A stretch of 64,000 bases of DNA from Rufibacter psychrotolerans (GTDB taxonomy: Bacteria > Bacteroidota > Bacteroidia > Cytophagales > Hymenobacteraceae): positions 1 through 64,000 of the forward strand of contig NZ_JAFFJV010000024.1 of NCBI RefSeq assembly GCF_016924645.1. The letters run 5' to 3'. A program made the translations under genes and the position numbers. Within the stretch, counting starts at the first letter, position 1, and every line of letters starts with the position of its first letter. Below the pieces are notes generated by a model, which was given only the letters and a program-made list of their open reading frames with translations, did no database searches and was not told the origin of the DNA. This document shows, piece after piece, positions 42,219-48,960 of this stretch.

Positions 42219-42668
42219 GGGAAGAAGGTAGCCCGGGCAGCCTATATGATCCTGTTTGTCGCTCCCCTTGGATACCAGCGGAGAGTAGTCCTCCTTCTAT
42301 TTGTTGGTAGAAGGGCAGTTTGCCTCCTGATTAACGCCATTTGCCTTGGGCGCAATCTCTTTAGGGCTGCCGGTTCTCCGGTCTGCCATAGAAACTTTGT
42401 CCCTTTCCATTCTTCAACCCTTTGCCTGTAAGGTGCCCTTAGGTTTGTGAAAGCCGCTTTTTCAAGGAGTATATAGGTGTACCCGGTTATTTTAATATAA
42501 AGATATTAAGAGAATGAAGTATATAAGTATTGGACTAAATGAATATGAAGACTCGGGTTAATACCGATAAAAAATAGTATAAAATTTTATGGAGTAGCTG
42601 TTACTTAATTGATTGTGCCCGTATAATGTGATTGTTGATACTTTTTAAAATAATAATTTTAAAAGACT
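42219..42668. other. AT-rich intergenic region before the Thr/Gly lipoprotein
   Basis: 450 bp, AT-rich especially after 42460. A TACTTTTT box (42639-42646) lies 23 bp before the lipoprotein ATG and may be its -7 element. No convincing gene is seen; a 61-codon frame at 42246-42431 has no supporting features. Confidence 0.5.
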
Positions 42669-43424
42669 ATGAAAAAGAATTGGATATCACTCCTGGTGGC
42701 CCCCGTGTTTGTAGCCGGGGTATCATTAGCATCGTGCGACGATGATGATGATGCAACGGTGAACCCGTCAGGTTCAACAACCGGAACAACTACGGGTACA
42801 ACAGGTAGTACTGGCGGCTCAACCACTGGTACCACCGCTGGCACTACTACCGGAACAACCGCTGGCACTACAACCGGAACTACTGCCGGAACCACGACCG
42901 GTACTACTGCCGGCACCACTACCGGTACTACGGCTGGAACTACCACTGGTACAACCGCAGGCACCACGACTGGTACAACCGCAGGTACCACTACCGGAAC
43001 AACTGCCGGTACGACCGGTACTACCACCGCTGGAACTACCACTGGTACAACTGCTGGAACTACCGGTACTACCACCGCTGGAACTACCACTGGTACCACA
43101 GCGGGTACAACCGGTACTACTACAGCCGGAACAACCACAGGAACAACCGCCGGAACAACTGGTACAACTACAGCCGGAACCACTACCGGTACCACTAGCG
43201 GAACAACCACTGGTACTACCGCAGGTACAACTGGTACAACCACTGCCGGTACTACCACTGGTACTACCGCAGGTACAACTGGTACCACCACTGCCGGTAC
43301 TACTACTGGTACAACTGCTGGTACCACTACCGGAACAACCGCTGGTACAACCGGTACTACCACCGCTGGAACCACTACTGGTACTACTGCCGGCACCACC
43401 ACTGGTGGAACCACCGGCGGGTGA
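42669..43424 (+). CDS. Threonine/glycine-repeat surface lipoprotein
   Basis: 251 residues. A lipoprotein signal peptide ends in S-L-A-S-C23, followed by five Asp. From about residue 33 to the end the chain is built almost only of Thr, Gly, Ala and Ser, as G-T-T-T-G-T-T-A and G-T-T-G-T-T-T-A units. The codons vary freely in third positions (GGT, GGC, GGA; ACT, ACA, ACC, ACG), so protein sequence, not DNA repetition, appears to be kept. No known domain is recognisable. I infer a flexible, perhaps O-glycosylated, stalk at the outer membrane; function unknown. AT-rich promoter region upstream, terminator downstream. Confidence 0.8.
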   Translation: MKKNWISLLVAPVFVAGVSLASCDDDDDATVNPSGSTTGTTTGTTGSTGGSTTGTTAGTTTGTTAGTTTGTTAGTTTGTTAGTTTGTTAGTTTGTTAGTTTGTTAGTTTGTTAGTTGTTTAGTTTGTTAGTTGTTTAGTTTGTTAGTTGTTTAGTTTGTTAGTTGTTTAGTTTGTTSGTTTGTTAGTTGTTTAGTTTGTTAGTTGTTTAGTTTGTTAGTTTGTTAGTTGTTTAGTTTGTTAGTTTGGTTGG

Positions 43425-43443
43425 TATTCCCATAGCTTTTAGC

Positions 43444-43479
43444 AAAAGAGGCAGCCAAATAATCTTGGCTGCCTCTTTT
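43444..43479. terminator. Bidirectional terminator
   Basis: 15-bp stem (43444-43458 with 43465-43479), 6-nt loop, A and T tracts on both sides, between the lipoprotein (+) and rmuC (-). Confidence 0.88.
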
Positions 43480-43536
43480 TTTATTTCCCTGACGGAGGTG
43501 GGTTCCAGCGCAAAGCTGCCCTGGTGCTATTTACCG

Positions 43537-44904
43537 CTATACCTCTTCCAGCGATTCAGTTTCCGGAAAATGGGCCTCGGTTAAGGTGCCGGCCACCGTT
43601 GGGGTGTTGTTCAGCCACTGGGTTTCCAGGGTTTTGCTGGTGCGGGCGCCTAATTTTTTGAGCAGCTCTACTTTCTTCAGAAGGTTTCCGTTGCCCTCAG
43701 AAAGTTTGTTCATAGCCGCATGGTACTTCTGCTGGCTACGGTCAAGGTTTACACCAATGTCCTTCAGGTCCTCCAGAAAATTGGCAAACTTGTCGTATAG
43801 TTTTCCGCTTTCCTCGGCAATGCGCAGAACGTTTCTTTTCTGGTTTTCCTGTTTCCAGACACTGGCTACGGTGCGCAGGGTGGCCAGAAGGGTAGAGGTG
43901 GTCACAAAGACAATGTTGCGGTCCAGGGCTTCCAGGAATAAATCGCGGTCCTGCTGAATGGCCAGGTTAAAGGCCGGTTCAATGGGAATGTACATCAGCA
44001 CGAAATCCGGGGAGTTGATGCCGTGCAGGTATTGGTAGTTCTTGCGGCTTAGGTCGGTGTAGTGGGTCCGCAAAGACTGAATGTGGCTCTTGAGGTGGAT
44101 CTGCTGCTGAAGTTCATCCTCGCAGTTGCAGTACGCGTCATAGGCCACCAAACTTACCTTAGAGTCAATGATGAGGTGCTTGTTATCGGGCAGGTCAATG
44201 ATCACGTCCGGGCGGAAAATCTTGGCATCGTCGTGCTGCAGCACCTGCTCACGGCGGTAGTGTACATCGCGTTCCAGACCCGATTTCTCCAGCAGGTTCT
44301 CCAGCAGGTATTCGCCCCAGTTGCCCTGCGCTTTTTTCTCCCCGCGCAAGGCTTTAGTCAGGTTCAGTGCATCCTGGCTCATCTGCTGGTTCAGGTTGGC
44401 CATGTAAGCAATCTGCTCCTTCAAAGAAGTGGTGTCTTTCAGCGTCTTCTCGTAGGTTTGCTCCACCTTTGATTCAAATTCCTTGATGCGCTCCTTTAGA
44501 GGGGAAAGCACCTGCTCCAGGTTTTCGGCCGAGGTTTTCCGGAAGTGTTCGGCATTGTTAACCAGCACCTGGTTAGATACCTGGGTGAACTGCTGCATGA
44601 AGGTTTCCCGGAGGTGGGAAAGCTCTGCCCGTTCATCAGACAGCTTTTGCTTCAGGTGGTAGATGTCATTCTCGGCGCGGGTAACTTCGGCGTGCAGTTC
44701 CATCACCTTGCTGTTTTCCCGGCGCAACTGCTCCTGCAGCTTTTGCATTTCGGCTTGGGCGGCTTCCTGTTGTTTCAGGGCAAACGCTTTCTCTCCTTCC
44801 TGCTGCTGTAAAACGGAACGCAAAGAGGAGAGCTTGGCCTGAACCAGGAAGTAGGAAAGAATGGCTCCCACCAGAAAAGCCAAAAGGGCGAACGTGATAT
44901 CCAT
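43537..44904 (-). CDS. rmuC: DNA recombination protein RmuC
   Basis: 455 residues from ATG 44904 (a TTG two codons upstream is less likely). N-terminal membrane anchor (about 1-22), a long coiled coil (about 25-140) and the RmuC nuclease-fold domain with G-N-W-G-E-Y-L-L-E-N-L-L and R-P-D-V-I-I-D-L-P-D...L-I-I-D-S-K-V-S-L. RmuC is thought to limit inversions at short inverted repeats, which is notable in a genome rich in palindromes. Single gene. Confidence 0.92.
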   Translation of the reverse strand: MDITFALLAFLVGAILSYFLVQAKLSSLRSVLQQQEGEKAFALKQQEAAQAEMQKLQEQLRRENSKVMELHAEVTRAENDIYHLKQKLSDERAELSHLRETFMQQFTQVSNQVLVNNAEHFRKTSAENLEQVLSPLKERIKEFESKVEQTYEKTLKDTTSLKEQIAYMANLNQQMSQDALNLTKALRGEKKAQGNWGEYLLENLLEKSGLERDVHYRREQVLQHDDAKIFRPDVIIDLPDNKHLIIDSKVSLVAYDAYCNCEDELQQQIHLKSHIQSLRTHYTDLSRKNYQYLHGINSPDFVLMYIPIEPAFNLAIQQDRDLFLEALDRNIVFVTTSTLLATLRTVASVWKQENQKRNVLRIAEESGKLYDKFANFLEDLKDIGVNLDRSQQKYHAAMNKLSEGNGNLLKKVELLKKLGARTSKTLETQWLNNTPTVAGTLTEAHFPETESLEEV

Positions 44905-45280
44905 AAGCAAGTAGTGTGAATCAGGAGTAGGAACACCTAAAGGTACAAATTAAGTGCCCTTTCCTAAAATTTTTCGCAAATAGTAATAGGGTTAGCAAGT
45001 GGTTTTCCTGTCTTTAGAGCGGAAGCAGAAGAAGTAACACAATATTAACCAAAGCCTATGGTTACTTCTGCGTGTTTTCAGTATTAAGGAATACCTGGGT
45101 GTTCTTAAAGTTGGGTTGATTTTAGCGGATAAAACGTCCTCTGCGAAAACAAGTCCTAAAACAGCAAATCGGGTTTCCTGAAGGAAAGTGAAAATCCTTT
45201 CCGGGAGTGGATTTTATACCAACTTTTGGCGTTCCTTAGGTAAGGTTCTGCCTGGAACCGCCAAAGTTGAAAATGATACT
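44905..45280. other. Intergenic region with a decayed palindrome
   Basis: 376 bp between divergent rmuC and the DUF2062 gene. It holds a partial palindrome copy (about 45130-45175, GCGAAAACAAGTCCTAAAAC) and no gene that I can support. Confidence 0.5.
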
Positions 45281-45781
45281 ATGAACGTGTTTTTACTTAA
45301 AAATAAAGGATTTAAATCTTATTTGCGCCGCAAACTGGTAGAACCGGTTCTGGAAATGGCCAAACAAGGGTTAACGCCGCACCAGTTAGCGCTTACCATC
45401 ACCCTGGGTGCCGGTTTTGGGATGATTCCCTTCATTGGCCTGACCACGGTACTTTGTACCTTCTGGGCTCTTCGGCTGCGGCTGAACGTGGCCTTCACCA
45501 TTCTCATCGGGTACCTGATGCAGCCGGTTCAACTGGCCTTGTACGTGCCGTTTGTGGATCTGGGGCAGAATATGTTCCCGGTGAAGCCCATCCCGTTCTC
45601 GCTGGAGAAACTAACCAACATGTTCAAAACCGATTGGCTGAATGCCCTTCAGCAACTGGGGTTCGCCAACCTGCTGGGCATTGTGGCCTGGATGCTCTGC
45701 TTCGTTCCGTTCGGGTTGGTTATGTATTTCTCCAGCCGGAAGGTATTGCACCGGGTGCTTCCTGTTCGGCAGGTAGTCTGA
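45281..45781 (+). CDS. DUF2062 membrane protein
   Basis: 166 residues. DUF2062 signature: basic N-terminus, then G-L-T-P-H-Q-L-A-L-T-I-T-L-G-A-G-F-G-M-I-P-F and two or three further membrane segments, ending in a basic tail. Members are inner-membrane proteins of unknown function. ATG 45281 is preferred to an in-frame start at 45188, because the family domain begins soon after it. Followed by an intergenic palindrome (45783-45818). Confidence 0.82.
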   Translation: MNVFLLKNKGFKSYLRRKLVEPVLEMAKQGLTPHQLALTITLGAGFGMIPFIGLTTVLCTFWALRLRLNVAFTILIGYLMQPVQLALYVPFVDLGQNMFPVKPIPFSLEKLTNMFKTDWLNALQQLGFANLLGIVAWMLCFVPFGLVMYFSSRKVLHRVLPVRQVV

Positions 45782-45782
45782 T

Positions 45783-45818
45783 GTTTCAGGGCTGTTTCTG
45801 GTAAAAGGGCCCTGAAAC
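45783..45818. repeat. Intergenic palindrome
   Basis: GTTTCAGGGC (45783-45792) and GCCCTGAAAC (45809-45818) are exact complements flanking a partly paired centre; just after the DUF2062 stop. Confidence 0.8.
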
Positions 45819-46005
45819 GCTCTTTTCTTCCTTTCAATGCGCAACTCCTGATAGTACCTGTGGTTAATACCCAATTTGCCTTAAAAGGAAAGCTGGGCTA
45901 AACGCCAGCTCCTTATGTGCGTACGGATTACCTGAATGAACCACCTGCCTTGAACGCAGTCACTCAGTAGCGGTAAGGGCACCATCATCCGTAATCCTAT
46001 TCGCC

Positions 46006-47331
46006 ATGTCTACTATCCCACAGGAAAAAGTACTGGACAATTCTATTCGCCTGCTGTTGGAAGGGTTTCCCTTTATCCAGAACCGGGTGGAGCGCTTCAA
46101 ATCCAATATCTTCAAGACCAGGATCATGTTTCAGAACGTGATCTGCATGCACGGGGAGGAAGCCACCAAAATCTTCTATGACCCCGATAAATTCATGCGC
46201 TGGCAGGCCATTCCTAACAGAATTCAGCGCACGCTCATGGGCAAAGACGCCATCCAGACCATGGACGGCGAAGGGCACCGGCACCGCAAAGCCATGTTCA
46301 TGTCGCTCATGACCCCTGATAAGCTATACAAGCTGAACCATTTACTGACCGAGCAGTGGAACGCTTACATTAAGAAGTGGGAGCAGATGGAGGAAGTGGT
46401 GCTCTTTGAGGAAAGCCAGGATTTACTGTGCCGGGTGGCCTGCGCCTGGACCGGAGTTCCCCTGAAAGAAAAGGAAGTACGCCTCAGGGCCCAGGATTTC
46501 GCCGCCATGGTAGATGCCTTTGGCGCGGTAGGGCCCCGGCACTGGCGCGGCAGAAAAGCCCGTAAGCGCGCCGAGAAATGGATTGGCAAGATCATCAGGA
46601 AGATCAGGAAAGGGAAGCTGCAGGTACAGGAAAACTCCCCGGCCCACGTCATAGCCTTTCACCGCGATGTGGAAGGCGAACTGCTGGACGTGCACATGGC
46701 CGCGGTGGAACTGATCAATCTCTTACGACCCATTGTGGCCATTGCCTGGTACATCACCTTTGGGGCGGTGGCGCTGCATGAGCACCCGGTGGCCCGCCAG
46801 AAAATCGCCGAGGGCGAGGAAGGCTACGTGGAGCTGTTTGTGCAGGAGGTGCGGCGGTATTATCCTTTCGGGCCGTTTTTGGGAAACCGGGTGAAAAACG
46901 ATTTTCATTGGGGCGGCCACCACTTCAAGAAAGGCACGCTGGTGTTTCTGGATATGTACGGCACCCTGCACGATCCGCAGATCTGGGAGCACCCAAATGA
47001 ATTTTACCCTTACCGCTTCCGCAACTGGGACGGCAGCCCCTACAACTTCATCCCGCAGGGCGGCGGCGACCATTTCACCGGTCACCGCTGTGCCGGCGAG
47101 TGGGTGACCATTGAAGCCATGAAAGTCTCTATGGTGTTTCTTTCCAGATACATGGAGTACGAGGTGCCGCCGCAGGATTTAGGTTTCAGTCTGGTACGCA
47201 TGCCTACGTACCCCCGGAGCAAGTTCATCATGCGGAACGTGCGGGGCACCGGGCAACCGGTGGAGGCCGATGTCCATGCCCTTTCCAAATGCCCGTTCCA
47301 CCAGGGAGCAGCCTCCGCGCCCCGCGCGTAA
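46006..47331 (+). CDS. Cytochrome P450, CYP152-like fatty-acid peroxygenase
   Basis: 441 residues. The haem-binding loop F-T-G-H-R-C-A-G-E-W near residue 365 supplies the thiolate Cys. The I-helix region reads L-L-R-P-I-V-A-I-A-W: the Arg-Pro replaces the acid-alcohol pair of ordinary P450s and is the mark of CYP152 peroxygenases (SP-alpha, BS-beta, OleT), which use H2O2 and bind the fatty-acid carboxylate through that Arg. So alpha/beta hydroxylation or decarboxylation of fatty acids is likely. No redox partner is encoded nearby, in agreement. The last 25 residues (with a second C-P motif) are outside the core. Confidence 0.9.
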   Translation: MSTIPQEKVLDNSIRLLLEGFPFIQNRVERFKSNIFKTRIMFQNVICMHGEEATKIFYDPDKFMRWQAIPNRIQRTLMGKDAIQTMDGEGHRHRKAMFMSLMTPDKLYKLNHLLTEQWNAYIKKWEQMEEVVLFEESQDLLCRVACAWTGVPLKEKEVRLRAQDFAAMVDAFGAVGPRHWRGRKARKRAEKWIGKIIRKIRKGKLQVQENSPAHVIAFHRDVEGELLDVHMAAVELINLLRPIVAIAWYITFGAVALHEHPVARQKIAEGEEGYVELFVQEVRRYYPFGPFLGNRVKNDFHWGGHHFKKGTLVFLDMYGTLHDPQIWEHPNEFYPYRFRNWDGSPYNFIPQGGGDHFTGHRCAGEWVTIEAMKVSMVFLSRYMEYEVPPQDLGFSLVRMPTYPRSKFIMRNVRGTGQPVEADVHALSKCPFHQGAASAPRA

Positions 47332-47663
47332 AAAGCAGGTTTCCTTGTGTTGGCCTATTGCCAGCCCCCTCCCGCGCCCATGAACTGGAAAGCGGGAGGG
47401 GGCTGGTCTGCTTTGGTAGCAGAAGGCTTTAGATGTATCGGGCTAAGTAGAAATCAGCCAGGCATTTATGTTTTTGGCCCCTTTTGGGCAAAGAGCGCAA
47501 AAAACGTAAAATATTGCCCGGCAGGATAGGGTAAGACTGCCCGAAGGGTGTCTATAGAGTAAGCAAAAAGAAAAGCCAACTCTGGGGTAAATCTTTTACT
47601 TTGAAGGAGTATTCTCAGTAACTTCAGCCACTTTATTGTATTCCATCAAATTGAATATACCCT
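47332..47663. other. Intergenic region with hairpin and palindrome copy
   Basis: 332 bp. A 15-bp hairpin (47361-47375 with 47392-47406) follows the P450 gene and may end it, and a palindrome copy (47470-47505, GTTTTTGGCCCC...CAAAAAAC) lies further on. No gene is seen. Confidence 0.6.
47361..47406 (+). terminator. G/C-rich hairpin after the P450 gene
   Basis: Perfect 15-bp stem with arm CCAGCCCCCTCCCGC and a 16-nt loop; the following T tract is weak, so termination is likely but not certain. Confidence 0.6.
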
Positions 47664-48137
47664 ATGAGAAAACTTGTTGTTCTGGCAGTCGTGCTGGCCA
47701 CCAGTACCCTTGCCTTTGCGCAAAACAATGTTCCGGCCGCCAAACCCGGCGTGACGTACGGTAAGAAAGTTACTGCCCAGAAAGCCGTAAAGCTGGCTGA
47801 TCTGCCCAGGAAAGTGGCGGGCGGCGGGGCTTACGTGGGCCAGATTGAAGGCACCGTGGTGGAGGTCTGCAAGAAGAAGGGCTGCTTCATGAAACTGGCC
47901 CGTAAGAACGGCGACCCCGTGATGGTGAAGTTCACCGACTACGCCTTCTTCATGCCCCAGGACATTGTAGGCAAAACGGTGGTGGTAGAAGGAACCGCCC
48001 ATGTGAAGGAAACATCGGTGGAGCGCCTGCAGCACTTCGCCGAAGACGCCGGTAAAAGCAAGGAGGAAATTGCCAAAATCACCCAGCCCAAGCGTGACAT
48101 TGAGATAGTAGCCGATGGCGTGCTGGTAGTGAAGTAA
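47664..48137 (+). CDS. Exported DUF4920 protein
   Basis: 157 residues with a signal peptide (M-R-K-L-V-V-L-A-V..., cut after F-A-Q near 20). The core motif E-V-C-K-K-K-G-C-F-M-K-L, followed by V-M-V-K-F-T-D-Y-A-F-F-M-P, is that of DUF4920, an OB-like family of Bacteroidota. The two Cys may bind metal or form a disulfide. Function unknown. It is 56 bp ahead of the membrane protein gene on the same strand. Confidence 0.8.
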   Translation: MRKLVVLAVVLATSTLAFAQNNVPAAKPGVTYGKKVTAQKAVKLADLPRKVAGGGAYVGQIEGTVVEVCKKKGCFMKLARKNGDPVMVKFTDYAFFMPQDIVGKTVVVEGTAHVKETSVERLQHFAEDAGKSKEEIAKITQPKRDIEIVADGVLVVK

Positions 48138-48193
48138 GTACCTGGGGTGCTGGCAAGTGTTCTGCTGAGAGGAAATACCTTTTTTCTATCTAT

Positions 48194-48862
48194 ATGCAAG
48201 CACAGAATTTAAGATTGGAGCGGATAATTCCGGTTACCGCTATGTTGGGAGGGACCCTGCTGGCCATCCATTACTTTCTTCACCTGACCTATGGTCTGCA
48301 AACCGGCAAAATCCTGTGGGATGCCATGAGTAGTCCGCTGGGCCGCATTGATGGACCGGTTTTCACGGCCTCTTTCGCCACCATGGACCTTACGCTGATA
48401 GCGATAGCCATGGCCTATTACCGGCAACTGAATGCCATCAAATTCGGGGTCTTGTTCTTCGGGGTGGTGGCGTTCCTGTGCGCTATGACCGGGTTCGTAG
48501 CCACCCTGCTAGGGAACATGGTGCCGTACGTGATGCCCGTTGCCTGCCTCACCATGTTCCTGAGCGCCATCCTGCTCAGCATCGCCACCCTGAAGGCCCG
48601 CGTCCTGCCCGCCTGGGTGCGCTCTGGCCTGCTGGCCTTTGGGGTGTTCACGGCGCCGCTGGGGTTTGCCCTGCCAAACCTCAAGCCCATGCTCCCCGAG
48701 TTTGCCTTGTTTGAGCTGCACTTCATGTTTCCGGCCCTGCTCTGGGTAGCCATGGGCATTGCCCTGGCCCGGCAGCATGGCAATAGGAGGGGTACCGGCC
48801 AAGCCGAGAAACTGGTAACCAGAAAAATTCCTGCCTTCAAAGAAACCCCGGAGGAAAACTAA
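48194..48862 (+). CDS. Six-helix membrane protein of unknown function
   Basis: 222 residues, with about six hydrophobic segments between residues 12 and 195 and a polar C-terminal tail. I do not recognise a family motif; it somewhat resembles DUF998/DUF4386-type membrane proteins. It follows the DUF4920 gene by 56 bp and ends just before a strong palindrome (48911-48954). Confidence 0.6.
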   Translation: MQAQNLRLERIIPVTAMLGGTLLAIHYFLHLTYGLQTGKILWDAMSSPLGRIDGPVFTASFATMDLTLIAIAMAYYRQLNAIKFGVLFFGVVAFLCAMTGFVATLLGNMVPYVMPVACLTMFLSAILLSIATLKARVLPAWVRSGLLAFGVFTAPLGFALPNLKPMLPEFALFELHFMFPALLWVAMGIALARQHGNRRGTGQAEKLVTRKIPAFKETPEEN

Positions 48863-48910
48863 GGAGCGCGTTGCCAAGTAACAGGAGTGCTACCTGCTTT
48901 TGGCGTTGGA

Positions 48911-48954
48911 CCCCGTTTTCGGGCCGGTTTCTTTAAACCAGCCCGAAAACGGGG
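48911..48954. repeat. Intergenic palindrome / terminator
   Basis: 20-bp arms (48911-48930 and 48935-48954), one mismatch, CTTT loop; core CGGGCCGGTTT. It is between convergent genes and can terminate both. Confidence 0.85.
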
Positions 48955-48960
48955 TTTTGC

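Noticed and set aside
42246..42431. A 61-codon frame in the AT-rich gap before the Thr/Gly lipoprotein
   Set aside because: It has no promoter, no signal or domain and lies in a region of changing composition; probably chance.
42659..43414. Minus-strand frame encoding a Val/Pro repeat
   Set aside because: It is antisense to the Thr/Gly lipoprotein, has no signal peptide in a sensible place and only follows from the ACN/GGN codons.
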